Source: Acinetobacter sp. 10FS3-1 (GTDB lineage: Bacteria > Pseudomonadota > Gammaproteobacteria > Pseudomonadales > Moraxellaceae). From it: a DNA stretch of 64,000 nt. This document shows positions 1 to 8,989 of this stretch, piece by piece. Within the stretch, counting starts at the first letter, position 1; every line of letters begins with the position of its first letter. The translations under genes were made by a program, and so were the position numbers. A model generated the notes under the pieces. That model searched no databases. It saw only the letters and a program-made list of their open reading frames with translations, and was not told where the DNA came from. The stretch spans positions 2,790,001-2,854,000 of the forward strand of contig NZ_CP039143.1 in NCBI RefSeq assembly GCF_013343215.1, read 5' to 3'.

Positions 1-1
1 T

Positions 2-1366
2 TTAAATGGCTACCTCTTTACCTAACAAGTGCGTTAATTGTTGTCGCGAGACTTCATTAACCTGCTGTTTGTCGACCTTGACAAAGGCCACTTGCTGTTC
101 AGACATCACCACAACCTCTTCAATACCACGAATTGCCAAAAGCTGAGAAGTCCATTCGTCTGTTTGTCGGGTCTCCGGTAAACGAAGTACCAGTGAGGAA
201 AGATAACGAGGTTGTGCCAATCCAAAACTCATCAATAGCCAAATTATAGCAATTGCCGATAAGATACTCCAACCCAGCAACGTATTGTTCAAAAGCAATA
301 ATTGACCACCAATCACGCCACCAAAAAATGCACCCAAAAACTGGCTACTGGCATTGACGCCCATTGCGGTGGCTTTGGATTGAATCGGGGCTGCCTTGGA
401 CAACCAGGACGGCAACAAAGCTTCCATCACGTTAAAGGCAATAAAGAACAGGCCCAGTCCGGCCAGCAATATATATTTGGATTCAAAACCGAAAATCAGG
501 ATCAGCAGGCCCAAAATAATGCCGCCAATTGCCGTCAGGAAAATACCGCGCATCTGACGGTATTTCTCTGCGAGTACAATACTTGGAAACGCAAAAAACA
601 GGCTGATCAAGAGTAAAGGCAGATAGACCCAACCATGACTCGACAACGGTAAACCGCCAAATTCGATCAGCTGTGAAGGTACATAGATAAACATCGCAGT
701 GAGCAATAAATGCAGGGTGAAAACTGAAATATGCAGACGGTTCAGGTCGCCCATTTTCAGCACCTGTTTTAGCTGGGTCAGATACCCCTGCTGGAAGTTT
801 TTATGATGACGGCTGACTTTAGGTACCATCAACAGCATGGCGATTGCAGCCAGTCCCATAATGGTCGTGACCCAAAACAGGCCAGAGATACCGACCAGTC
901 CGGTCAGCCAAGGCCCCAAGCTAAACGCGACCACAAAAGACAGGCCGATACTCATGCCCATTACTGCCATTGCTTTCATACGGTTTTCTTCACGGGTCAC
1001 ATCGGCCAGCAAGGCCATGACCACAGCCGAGACTGCGCCGCCACCTGCAATTGCACGTCCAATGATGACTCCATAAATGGTGTCGGACATGGCGGCAACC
1101 GCACCGCCCAGGGCAAAAAGCAACAGGCCCAGAACCACCAGGGGTTTACGGCTATAACGGTCAGCGATCAGGCTAAACGGTATTTGCAGCAACGCCTGAG
1201 TCAGGCCATAAATACCAACCGCCAGACCGATAAGCGCAGGCGTAGCATATTCATATGACTGCCCTGCTACTGAAAATACAGGAATAATCATAAACAACCC
1301 CAGCATGCGCAGCGCAAAAATACTGCTCAGGGCAAAGGTCGAGCGACGTTCTAAAGCATTCATCAT
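2..1366 (-). CDS. YajR-like MFS efflux transporter
   Basis: A 454-residue major facilitator superfamily protein of the inner membrane, probably a proton-driven drug or metabolite exporter; the substrate cannot be told. Twelve hydrophobic segments fill the first ~385 residues, and the loop after the second carries the motif-A-like string DRYSRKPLVVLG. The last ~65 residues are soluble and look like the small ferredoxin-like YAM domain that marks YajR; the length also matches Escherichia coli YajR. The stop codon lies at the very edge of the window, so the gene is complete. It reads away from the DUF475 gene behind it. No clear ribosome binding site is visible before the double ATG, so the second methionine could be used. 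Confidence 0.85.
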   Translation of the reverse strand: MMNALERRSTFALSSIFALRMLGLFMIIPVFSVAGQSYEYATPALIGLAVGIYGLTQALLQIPFSLIADRYSRKPLVVLGLLLFALGGAVAAMSDTIYGVIIGRAIAGGGAVSAVVMALLADVTREENRMKAMAVMGMSIGLSFVVAFSLGPWLTGLVGISGLFWVTTIMGLAAIAMLLMVPKVSRHHKNFQQGYLTQLKQVLKMGDLNRLHISVFTLHLLLTAMFIYVPSQLIEFGGLPLSSHGWVYLPLLLISLFFAFPSIVLAEKYRQMRGIFLTAIGGIILGLLILIFGFESKYILLAGLGLFFIAFNVMEALLPSWLSKAAPIQSKATAMGVNASSQFLGAFFGGVIGGQLLLLNNTLLGWSILSAIAIIWLLMSFGLAQPRYLSSLVLRLPETRQTDEWTSQLLAIRGIEEVVVMSEQQVAFVKVDKQQVNEVSRQQLTHLLGKEVAI

Positions 1367-1475
1367 AAATTCAGGCGATTCAGCGAATTAATCTTGGTGC
1401 ACAGATTATAGGACATTCCATCCCCAGTAAGGCATGATTTTTATTTGAAATAAAAATCAGCAGGGGCTGAAAAGC

Positions 1476-1503
1476 AAAAAGCGCAGCCAGAGCCACGCTT
1501 TTC
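1476..1503 (-). terminator. probable terminator of the DUF475 gene
   Basis: On the minus strand an AAAAGCG arm and a CGCTTTTT arm flank a GC-rich, partly self-complementary loop, followed by a T-rich run, just past the stop of the DUF475 gene. The middle of the stem is imperfect. Confidence 0.45.
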
Positions 1504-1517
1504 AATATCAGAATTCC

Positions 1518-2606
1518 TTATTGATGCAGGGCACTTTCTTTTTTCTTATATTGAATAGAGGCAATGACAGCCCAGACAATAAAGGCCACCCCAATCAGGC
1601 CAGTCACAATTTCAGGAACATGCAAGCCGGTTCCGCTGGCAATCATGATAAAGGCCAGAGCACCAATTGCATAATGCGCGCCATGCTCCAGATAGATATA
1701 GGCATCCAGTGTGCCTTTTTCTACCAGATAAATGGTCATTGAACGGACGAAAATCGCACCAATCGCCAGCCCCAGCATAATAATGACCACATCAGAGGTG
1801 ATGGCAAAGGCTCCGATCACCCCATCAAAACTGAAAGAGGCATCCAGCACTTCAAGATACAGGAAACCACCAATACCGGCTTTGACCACACCCGTCGGTA
1901 CGCCATTTTCATCATGACGAATGGCATTGCCCTGTTCATCAATTTCCGGCTCACCGCCCAGTAAATGACTGAGGACCTGCACCCCAATATAAATCACGAT
2001 GCCCCAGATTCCAGCCATGGTCACTGCCAAGCGTTTATCTTCTACCACATTGCCAGCCATAATTAACAGCACCACCAGGGCAATAAAGACCGACATGGCC
2101 GGAACACTAGCCAGGTTGGCAAGACGGCGTTCCAGCATTCTGAACCAGTGCGTGTCTTTCTCTTCATCCAGGAAGAAGTTCAAAAACACCATCAACAGGA
2201 AAGCGCCACCAAAAGCAGCAATCTCCGGATGATGGGCCATCAAACGCGCCGAGTATTCTGCAGGATTATTCAGGGCCAGCCGTACCACTTCCATAAAGCC
2301 CATTTCCGCAGTCACCGCGACAATGGCCACAGGGAAGATTAAACGCATACCAAATACGGCAATCAAAATCCCTATAGTCAGGAATAACATTTTCCAGAAT
2401 GGATCCCATCCCCGTAGGACTGAGGCATTGACAACCGCGTTATCGAAAGATAACGACACTTCCATAATCGCTAAGATAGCGGTGATGGCAAGCGCTGTGA
2501 GCATGGTTTGCAAGCCCGCTTCCGGACCATGGGTATAACCCCAATAAGCAGACAAACCAAGACACACGATCGAGAATGCGATTGAGAAACCAAAATGTTT
2601 CAACAT
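1518..2606 (-). CDS. DUF475 family integral membrane protein
   Basis: A 362-residue polytopic membrane protein of the DUF475 family, distantly related to TerC proteins. Two conserved acidic membrane motifs are visible, MEVSLSFDNAVVNASV near residue 48 and LEVLDASFSFDGVIGAF in the second half, the duplicated layout seen in TerC and other metal-ion exporters. A hydrophilic loop with many acidic residues (GGEPEIDEQGN) lies between the halves. The family has no settled function; metal-ion transport is inferred from the TerC likeness only. The start is backed by an AAGG string 9 bases upstream. Its own terminator follows, so it is probably a single-gene unit. Confidence 0.85.
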   Translation of the reverse strand: MLKHFGFSIAFSIVCLGLSAYWGYTHGPEAGLQTMLTALAITAILAIMEVSLSFDNAVVNASVLRGWDPFWKMLFLTIGILIAVFGMRLIFPVAIVAVTAEMGFMEVVRLALNNPAEYSARLMAHHPEIAAFGGAFLLMVFLNFFLDEEKDTHWFRMLERRLANLASVPAMSVFIALVVLLIMAGNVVEDKRLAVTMAGIWGIVIYIGVQVLSHLLGGEPEIDEQGNAIRHDENGVPTGVVKAGIGGFLYLEVLDASFSFDGVIGAFAITSDVVIIMLGLAIGAIFVRSMTIYLVEKGTLDAYIYLEHGAHYAIGALAFIMIASGTGLHVPEIVTGLIGVAFIVWAVIASIQYKKKESALHQ

Positions 2607-2827
2607 ACATATCGACCTTGAATCAATTAAATAAGACGTATTTTTTCAGTAGAACTGCAATACGGACACAATAAACTGTGCCAATTATGAAACTTTTGTG
2701 GCCCAAACCAAAGCACTTCCTGTGGTCTTTTGTATTATTTTCTCAAGGCAGCCTCCCTGGTCTTTTAAACAGCCGGTTCTTTGCTATAGTGCTGCATGGC
2801 TTAACTTAAACTGCTAAGGATTTCAGC

Positions 2828-3505
2828 ATGAGTTTTTCACAACAGGTTTGGCAACGTAATCTTGCGCTCTACCAAAAGACACTGGCTCTGCCGTTTAACC
2901 AGCAACTGGCACAGGGAACACTCAGCCGTGAGGCTTTTAGTCATTATGTGATTCAGGATGCGCATTATCTGCTGGCTTATGGCCGTGCCTTGGCTGTCTG
3001 TGCGGCGAAAGCGTTTGAAGCCGATGATGTTATCCAGTTTAGTGAGGCGGCTAAAATTGCCATTGTGGTCGAACGCAGCCTGCATGATGGCTTTATGCAG
3101 GATTTTGGTATTAGCAAGGCGCAGTTTGAAAATACCCCGCTGACACTGGCTTGCCATCATTACACTTCTTATTTACAGGCGGTGGCCTGGGCAGAAAGCT
3201 ATCCGGTGGTGGTGGCTTCCCTGCTGCCGTGTTTCTGGATTTATGCAGAAGTGGGCAAGGACATTATTGATAATGCCGCCCCGAATAACCCTTACCAGGC
3301 TTGGATTGATACCTATGCCGGTGAAGAATTCCATACCGCAGTGCGTAATGTAATTAGCACTATTGACCGTATTGCCGAGCGGGTGGATGCCGATACACTG
3401 GAGAAAATGCATCAGGCTTATACCGATGCGGCCCGTTTGGAATGGCTGTTCTGGGAGAGTGCCTTTGAACAGCGCCAATGGCCAGGTCTGGATGACGTGA
3501 ACTAA
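2828..3505 (+). CDS. tenA: aminopyrimidine aminohydrolase TenA (thiaminase II)
   Basis: A 225-residue cytosolic TenA-family enzyme that hydrolyses 4-amino-5-aminomethyl-2-methylpyrimidine in thiamin salvage. The alignment with Bacillus subtilis TenA holds to the residue: Asp44 and Tyr47 in QDAHYL, the nucleophile Cys135 in LLPCFWIYAEVG, Tyr163 and the catalytic Glu205 in RLEWLFWE. The length is normal and the fold all-helical. The start ATG follows a CTAAGGA ribosome binding site. No other thiamin gene lies next to it and no THI-box riboswitch was seen in the 220 bases upstream, so it looks like a lone salvage gene with its own terminator. Confidence 0.93.
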   Translation: MSFSQQVWQRNLALYQKTLALPFNQQLAQGTLSREAFSHYVIQDAHYLLAYGRALAVCAAKAFEADDVIQFSEAAKIAIVVERSLHDGFMQDFGISKAQFENTPLTLACHHYTSYLQAVAWAESYPVVVASLLPCFWIYAEVGKDIIDNAAPNNPYQAWIDTYAGEEFHTAVRNVISTIDRIAERVDADTLEKMHQAYTDAARLEWLFWESAFEQRQWPGLDDVN

Positions 3506-3531
3506 ATTTTCGTTTCTAAAATCCATCCAAA

Positions 3532-3564
3532 ATGCCAGTCAGTGAACCATTGACTGGCATTTTT
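3532..3564 (+). terminator. rho-independent terminator after tenA
   Basis: A perfect 10-bp stem (ATGCCAGTCA with TGACTGGCAT), a 9-base loop and a TTTTT run, 26 bases after the tenA stop. Confidence 0.85.
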
Positions 3565-4010
3565 ATTCATCAAGCGATGAAATATGCACAATCGCCGTTC
3601 TCCCTCACTTACAGTTTTTCTTTATCTCCATATTTCCTCTGCTGTTAAGCCTCTCAATCACCGCAAAAAACTTCCTCTTCTGATACTCGCAGGTCTTGGT
3701 TTTGATAATTTTTTTTAGTTTCGTTCCACTTGCTGGGAAGCTTGCTGGGTCTTTGCTGCAATGGTCTGTTTGCTCTGGATTTTTTGAAGAAGACTATACT
3801 CAATTTTTGAAAAATCAACTCAACTTCTAGGGCCCACTGCTTCATGATATTCCGCATGATATATGCTTTGAAAAAATCAAATCCGCCTCACTACCCTACC
3901 TGCCAAGCGAGCAATGAGCAAAAATTAACCACAATCAAGCACTGGTCTTTATATAGTGGACGTGACCAATATCCGACATAACTTGACGTTTAAAATACTT
4001 TTATTTGCAC
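3565..4010. other. AT-rich intergenic region before uvrA
   Basis: About 450 bases with no supported gene. A 67-codon minus-strand frame (3654-3857) lacks a ribosome binding site and has no recognisable sequence. No structured RNA was seen. Confidence 0.5.
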
Positions 4011-4040
4011 TTGAACATTTTTCATTCGGTATCATATAAA
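4011..4040 (+). promoter_or_regulatory. candidate uvrA promoter
   Basis: TTGAAC and TATAAA separated by 18 bases, placing the transcript start about 25 bases before the uvrA ATG. No LexA-type box is seen, which fits the lack of LexA in Acinetobacter. Confidence 0.4.
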
Positions 4041-4070
4041 GGTTTTTGATGAATATTCTAGGATCATTGC

Positions 4071-6902
4071 ATGAGCCAAAGCCACATCCGTATTCGAGGT
4101 GCACGTACCCACAACCTGAAAAATGTGAGCCTTGATATCCCACGCGACAAGTTTGTGGTGATTACGGGACTGTCGGGTTCAGGCAAGTCCTCACTGGCTT
4201 TTGATACGCTCTATGCCGAAGGCCAGCGCCGTTATGTAGAATCCCTGTCTGCGTATGCGCGCCAGTTCCTCTCCCAAATGGAAAAGCCGGAAGTCGACTC
4301 AATTGAAGGCCTAAGTCCCGCCATTGCGATTGAACAGAAATCCACCAGCCACAACCCACGTTCAACGGTCGGAACAATTACCGAAATTTATGACTATTTA
4401 CGTCTGCTCTATGCGCGTGTCGGTACACCCTATTGTCCTGAACATGATCTGCCGATGGTCGCGCAAACGGTCAGTGAAATGGTCGATGCGGTTAAGGAAC
4501 TGGAAGAAGGTACTGCACTGTTATTATTAGCGCCTGTGGTGCGTGAACGTAAAGGCGAATACACTGCCCTGTTTGAACAGCTGCAAAGCCAGGGCTTTGT
4601 CCGGGCCCGTGTCGATGGCGAGATCATGGAAATTGATCCACCACCCGAGCTGGATAAAAAGAAAAAACATAGTATCGAAGTGGTAGTTGACCGCTTTAAG
4701 GTGCGTGATGACCTGGGCAACCGTATTGCCGAGAGCTTTGAAACAGCCTTACGTCTGGGTGGAGATATCGCGATTCTATCCTGGATGAAAGATGAGCATG
4801 AGGATCGGGTATTTTCTGCCAAGCACTCCTGTCCGGAATGTGAACGCGCAGTGGCCGAACTGGAACCGCGTCTATTCTCCTTTAACAACCCTTTTGGTGC
4901 TTGCCCGGTCTGTGACGGTCTGGGGACACGCAGCCATTTCAGTACGGAGAAACTGATTCCGAATGCAGAGGTCAGCATCAGCCAAGGCGCGATCCGCGGC
5001 TGGGACCGTCAGCGTCCTTATTATTATGGCATGCTGCAAAAAGTCGCCGAGCATTTTGGCTTTTCTCTGGATACTCCTTGGGAAGAGCTGGATGCCAACA
5101 CCCGAAAGAAATTCCTGTATGGAAGCGGCAAGGAAAAAATTGACCTGAGCTATATTGATGAACGCGGCCGCCGTCATAACCGGGTCATGCCTTTTGAAGG
5201 CATCTTGCCCCACCTAGAACGCCGTTACCGTGAAACAGAAAGCAATTATGTACGCGATGATCTGGCACAGTACCTATCGAATGCCGCCTGTGATGCCTGT
5301 GATGGTTCACGTCTGAATGAAATCTCGCGTAATGTGAAGATTCTGGACAAAACCATCGCCGACATTACCCGCATGTCGATTGGTGATGCCGAAAGTTATT
5401 ATCAGAGCCTGAATCTGGAAGGTGCCCGTGGTGAAATCGCGGACAAGATTTTCAAGGAAATTCGTGAACGTCTGCACTTTCTGGTGTCAGTCGGCCTGAA
5501 TTATCTTAGTCTGTCACGTTCTGCCGAAACTCTGTCGGGTGGTGAAGCACAGCGTATCCGTCTGGCTTCCCAAATCGGTGCCGGCCTGATGGGTGTCATG
5601 TATGTTCTGGATGAACCTTCGATTGGCCTGCATCAGCGTGACAATGATCGCCTGTTACAAACCCTGATCCGTCTGCGCGATCTGGGCAATACCGTACTGG
5701 TGGTTGAACATGATGAAGATGCAATCCGCGCCGCTGACCATATTATTGATATTGGCCCGGGTGCCGGGGTACATGGCGGATATATCATTGCGGAAGGAAC
5801 CTATCAGGAACTGGCAGAACACGAAGATTCCCTGACTGGAAAATATCTGTCTGGCAAACTGAAAATTGAGGTGCCAAAAAAACGCATCCAGCCCCCTAAA
5901 CCGGAAGAACAGATCAAATTGATGGGCGCCGCCGGGCACAACCTAAAGAAAGTCGATCTGATCCTTCCGTTGGGCATCATGACCTGTATCACCGGGGTAT
6001 CCGGTTCAGGTAAATCGACCCTGATCAATCGAACCCTTCTGCCCTTGGCAGCAACCCAGCTCAATGGTGCGACCACGCTGACCGCTGAAAAGTTTGATTC
6101 AATTGATGGCCTGCAGTATCTGGACAAAGTGGTCGATATTGACCAGAGTCCGATTGGCCGTACACCACGTTCAAACCCAGCAACCTATACCGGCCTGTTC
6201 ACGCCGATTCGTGAACTGTTTTCACAAACACAGGAAGCCAAAGGTCGTGGTTATACGGCGGGTCGTTTCTCGTTTAACGTGAAAGGTGGACGCTGTGAAG
6301 CCTGTGAAGGAGACGGGATGATCAAGGTAGCAATGCACTTCCTGCCAGATATGTATGTGCCCTGTGATGCCTGTCAGGGCAAGCGTTATAACCGTGAAAC
6401 GCTGGAAGTGAACTATAAGGGCAAAAACATCTCAGATGTGCTGGAAATGACCGTCGAAGATGCCATGCATTTCTTCGATGCCATTCCGGTGATTCACCGT
6501 CGTCTGGAAACCTTGCATCAGGTGGGATTGGGTTATATCCGTCTGGGTCAGTCTGCGACCACTCTTTCTGGTGGTGAAGCGCAACGGGTGAAACTGGCGC
6601 GGGAGCTGGCCAAACGCGATACCGGTAAAACCCTGTATATTCTGGATGAGCCTACTACGGGTCTGCATTTTCATGATATTGCCAAGCTGCTGGACATCCT
6701 GCATCAGCTACGCGACAAGGGCAATACCATCGTGGTAATTGAACATAATCTGGACGTGATTAAAACTGCCGACTGGGTCGTGGACTTAGGTCCTGAAGGC
6801 GGCTCGGGTGGTGGTATGATTGTCGCGGAAGGTACGCCTGAACAGGTCGTGAAAGTCAAAGCTTCACATACGGGTAAATTCTTGAAGCCGTTGTTAAAGT
6901 GA
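4071..6902 (+). CDS. uvrA: UvrABC system protein A, excinuclease ATPase subunit
   Basis: A 943-residue damage-recognition ATPase of nucleotide excision repair, acting as a dimer with UvrB in the cytosol. Two ABC modules are visible: the first P-loop GLSGSGKS at residues 33-40 with the signature [12 protein letters not shown] near 490, and the second P-loop GVSGSGKST near 645 with [12 protein letters not shown] near 830. Zinc-binding cysteine motifs (CPVCDGLG, and CEACEGDG with CDACQGKR) are intact. The length is that of a complete UvrA. The start ATG is preceded by AGGATCATTGC. It is flanked by its own candidate promoter and terminator. Confidence 0.98.
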   Translation: MSQSHIRIRGARTHNLKNVSLDIPRDKFVVITGLSGSGKSSLAFDTLYAEGQRRYVESLSAYARQFLSQMEKPEVDSIEGLSPAIAIEQKSTSHNPRSTVGTITEIYDYLRLLYARVGTPYCPEHDLPMVAQTVSEMVDAVKELEEGTALLLLAPVVRERKGEYTALFEQLQSQGFVRARVDGEIMEIDPPPELDKKKKHSIEVVVDRFKVRDDLGNRIAESFETALRLGGDIAILSWMKDEHEDRVFSAKHSCPECERAVAELEPRLFSFNNPFGACPVCDGLGTRSHFSTEKLIPNAEVSISQGAIRGWDRQRPYYYGMLQKVAEHFGFSLDTPWEELDANTRKKFLYGSGKEKIDLSYIDERGRRHNRVMPFEGILPHLERRYRETESNYVRDDLAQYLSNAACDACDGSRLNEISRNVKILDKTIADITRMSIGDAESYYQSLNLEGARGEIADKIFKEIRERLHFLVSVGLNYLSLSRSAETLSGGEAQRIRLASQIGAGLMGVMYVLDEPSIGLHQRDNDRLLQTLIRLRDLGNTVLVVEHDEDAIRAADHIIDIGPGAGVHGGYIIAEGTYQELAEHEDSLTGKYLSGKLKIEVPKKRIQPPKPEEQIKLMGAAGHNLKKVDLILPLGIMTCITGVSGSGKSTLINRTLLPLAATQLNGATTLTAEKFDSIDGLQYLDKVVDIDQSPIGRTPRSNPATYTGLFTPIRELFSQTQEAKGRGYTAGRFSFNVKGGRCEACEGDGMIKVAMHFLPDMYVPCDACQGKRYNRETLEVNYKGKNISDVLEMTVEDAMHFFDAIPVIHRRLETLHQVGLGYIRLGQSATTLSGGEAQRVKLARELAKRDTGKTLYILDEPTTGLHFHDIAKLLDILHQLRDKGNTIVVIEHNLDVIKTADWVVDLGPEGGSGGGMIVAEGTPEQVVKVKASHTGKFLKPLLK

Positions 6903-6907
6903 TTTAG

Positions 6908-6932
6908 AAAGGGCTCATAAGAGCCCTTTTTT
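6908..6932 (+). terminator. rho-independent terminator of uvrA
   Basis: AAAGGGCTC and GAGCCCTTT form a 9-bp stem around an ATAA loop, followed by TTTT, directly after the uvrA stop. Confidence 0.88.
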
Positions 6933-7231
6933 ATTCTTTTAATCTTTTTATGACATATTCAATATTTTTTTGTCTTTCAGGGCTAGATACTTTTACCTCC
7001 TCATCAAGTACTTCAAATATTAAAGTATTAATTTGTGGCTGTAATTCAACACTGATTTGCTGACTAAGTATCTTTTTTAAAACGCCTAATGTATGAAATT
7101 TTTTAAATCTTTCATCTTTTAAATCTTATTAAGAATTAATTCTTTCCAAGCATTTTTAGTTGTAAGCGGCTTTGTTGTATACAGTTTTAAAAGATAAAGT
7201 TCTCCTAGCTCACTCAAACTTAAGTGACAAC
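6931..7231 (-). pseudogene. fragment of an unidentified gene cut by an IS remnant
   Basis: Read on the minus strand this stretch gives a helical, lysine-rich sequence in two frames. One piece contains ELGELYLLKLYTTKPLT and ends at an in-frame stop near 7125; the next frame continues with LGVLKKILSQQISVE and ends in VIKRLKE at 6931. A single-base shift joins them into one plausible C-terminus of about 95 residues, so this looks like a broken gene. The missing N-terminal side is where the IS5-type remnant begins, which suggests that the insertion split the gene. I do not recognise the family. Confidence 0.45.
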
Positions 7232-8060
7232 TTAGGTGTGAGGTTGACCTGATTCTATAAATTTATTTAAGGTGGCTATACGTGCATGAATCTCATTGAC
7301 TGAGCTACTGAAGTGTCTTGCGCTCCGTTTATCTCCCTACCATTTTATGCAATACATTTTAGTGTCTACCGAACTATGTCGATGCTACCCCAACTACTTT
7401 TCCCCATCCTTTTTCCTAAGTGTTTGCAGATTTTTAATAATTCATTTCTATCTAAAAATTCCGATTTTTGTCTTTCTAGGGGTTTGTATTTTTTCTTGGT
7501 GGAATTATGACAGGTGCTTGATGATCTGAAATGAGCTATCGGCAGTATTTTATATCATAAGCGCTATTGGGATAGATAGAATCTATGCCTTCATCAGAGG
7601 ATGATTTGATCAAGTCAACCACTGAGTACCTGTGAATCGCTGATATCGTTCGGGGTGAGTTGAACTGCATCTCTTTGCAGCGTTTTAGCATTTATACCAA
7701 GGTGAAGCTGAGGCCATAGGCAACGATATTCAGGCTGAGGTTTCTTCTGTTTCCATTCACTTTCACCTAAAAACTCTAGGCCAGTAGAATCTACAAGCCA
7801 ATGAAGTCTATCACTACATTTTTGCTAGCTGATCGCAATATCAATTTTTGTCTTGTACGAAGTGTGGAATAATTTGGTGCTGTCCCACCGAAACCGTCAA
7901 AGAGAATCGAAATAGCAATTTGATCACTAAACAGCATTGAATGGCTGTATCGGTATAGCTTTGATTTCATCCGTGTTTACCTTATGACTGGGTATTCCCT
8001 TGGGTCTGAAGATTAAAATTTCTCTATCTCTCTATTTCAGGCCTTCGTAGTTTTTAATTT
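7232..8060 (-). pseudogene. decayed IS5-family transposase
   Basis: On the minus strand, pieces of one transposase appear in order but in shifting frames and with internal stops. SYTDTAIQCCLVIKLLF lies near 7950, then WLVDSTGLEFLGESEWKQKK (7741-7800), LHLGINAKTLQRDAVQL with NDISDSQVL (7621-7720), then IDSIYPNSAYDIKYCR, APVIIPPRKN and finally NEIHARIATLNKF ending at 7232. These match the DDE core and C-terminus of IS5-family (IS903-like) transposases. At least three frameshifts and several stops show that it is dead. Terminal inverted repeats could not be assigned, so the element limits are approximate. Confidence 0.75.
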
Positions 8061-8152
8061 TTTACTGGGCCTTAAAAAAATAGCTCAAGCTACCACAAGA
8101 GGTTTGAGCAAAATTCAATTTAAAAAAATTAAATAAACTTGTTTTTAACCTA

Positions 8153-8181
8153 TTTACACCTGCCACAATTAAGTGCATAAT
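8153..8181 (+). promoter_or_regulatory. candidate sRNA promoter
   Basis: TTTACA and CATAAT separated by exactly 17 bases, about 100 bases before a strong terminator with no reading frame between. Confidence 0.45.
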
Positions 8182-8187
8182 GCACCG

Positions 8188-8288
8188 CATTAGGGCGAGT
8201 TAAATTATTCCTCAGCAGATTTTTTGATTTACCCGGACATTTTGGCGAAAAAACCTCAATTTTCTTTGAAGATTGAGGTTTTTTTTTG
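8188..8288 (+). ncRNA. candidate small RNA A (~100 nt)
   Basis: Between the sigma70-like promoter at 8153-8181 and the strong terminator at 8252-8288 lies ~60 bases without an open reading frame, including CCGCATTAGGGCGAG and ACCCGGACATTTTGGCG, which can pair weakly through GGGC/GCCC-like stretches. Promoter, short body and terminator are together what a stand-alone small RNA looks like. Acinetobacter is known to carry families of ~100-nt sRNAs, some described as C4-like; membership here is not tested. It could instead be the leader of a lost gene. Confidence 0.4.
8252..8288 (+). terminator. rho-independent terminator of candidate sRNA A
   Basis: AACCTCAATTTTC pairs with GAAGATTGAGGTT (13 bp, one G-U) around a TTT loop, followed by nine T. 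Confidence 0.8.
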
Positions 8289-8404
8289 TTGTTTATTGAT
8301 ATCTCGCTTTTTGATCTGGTAAAAATGAATCATTTTGGTGCGTTTTTTATTTTTTCATAAAGAAGCTTTGTAGGCTTATTTGCCTTCTATTCATAAATTT
8401 AAAA

Positions 8405-8437
8405 TAAAAAAAAGCCCAACCTTGGGGAAAGCTGGGC
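8405..8437 (-). terminator. rho-independent terminator of candidate sRNA B
   Basis: On the minus strand GCCCAGC pairs with GTTGGGC (one G-U) around a 10-base loop, followed by TTTTTTTATTTT. No minus-strand gene ends here. Confidence 0.7.
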
Positions 8438-8502
8438 CGATAAAACGAAAAAATTGTGGAGAATCAGTCAGAATCCTATATAAGTATGAACCATGACCTG
8501 AT
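8408..8502 (-). ncRNA. candidate small RNA B (~95 nt)
   Basis: A minus-strand unit made of a sigma70-like promoter (8509-8537), ~65 bases of unstructured sequence without a reading frame, and a strong terminator. The nearest minus-strand gene downstream is hundreds of bases away and dead, so the terminator has no other obvious client. The promoter has the same TTTAC(A/T)-17-CATAAT form as that of candidate A on the other strand, but the transcript bodies are not similar. The function is unknown. Confidence 0.42.
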
Positions 8503-8508
8503 TTCTCT

Positions 8509-8537
8509 ATTATGTGCGATTTCGCCTGCAAAGTAAA
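8509..8537 (-). promoter_or_regulatory. candidate sRNA promoter
   Basis: On the minus strand TTTACT and CATAAT are separated by 17 bases, with the predicted start near 8502. Confidence 0.45.
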
Positions 8538-8918
8538 GCCTATTATTTTAGTCGGATTTAAGGTTGTCCACCTTCATTAATAGTGACATTTATCACAATA
8601 AATTAAAAAACAATGATCTAAATAAATAATTAACAGAAAAATTGTCTATTTAAAATACTTGGACTTTTTATCCTCTATCCTCTCTAAAGCAGAAATTTAA
8701 AATTGTTTATACCAATCAAAATTAAAATTTAATCGTTTTTAAGAATAATTAAATCTTCATGATTTAGCTTTTTTTATCATTTTATAAGCTGAACCCTAAG
8801 CATAGCTTGCTGTAATTAAAGGCAATTTTAACCTAGCTGAAACATGTTTAAATAAGCAGACTTTTACACAAAATTAATACAATTTTTTAATCGTAAAAAA
8901 CAAGGACTTAGCAGCTGA
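8538..8918. other. AT-rich region upstream of the Omp33-36-type gene
   Basis: About 380 bases that are very rich in A and T, with no reading frame or structured element that I can support. Such a region may hold upstream activating sites for the strongly expressed porin. Confidence 0.4.
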
Positions 8919-8946
8919 TTGACTTAATAAATTGTTACAATACAAT
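8919..8946 (+). promoter_or_regulatory. candidate promoter of the Omp33-36-type porin
   Basis: TTGACT and TACAAT with a 16-base spacer, about 43 bases before the ATG. The porin gene at 31865 has the same boxes and spacing. Confidence 0.55.
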
Positions 8947-8989
8947 AGCTCCCCTGTTGTATATCTTCTGTAACTAAACGGTAAATATC

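Noticed and set aside
803..1258. 151-codon plus-strand frame opposite the MFS gene
   Set aside because: His/Gln-rich antisense shadow of the transporter gene.
3654..3857. 67-codon minus-strand frame before uvrA
   Set aside because: No ribosome binding site and composition of translated AT-rich intergenic DNA.
4430..4978. 182-codon minus-strand frame inside uvrA
   Set aside because: It lies fully within a certain gene, has Ser/Arg-rich composition typical of an antisense frame, and shows no start signal.
7296..7529. plus-strand frames of 65-77 codons in the IS remnant
   Set aside because: The opposite strand clearly encodes the decayed transposase C-terminus, so these are antisense shadows.
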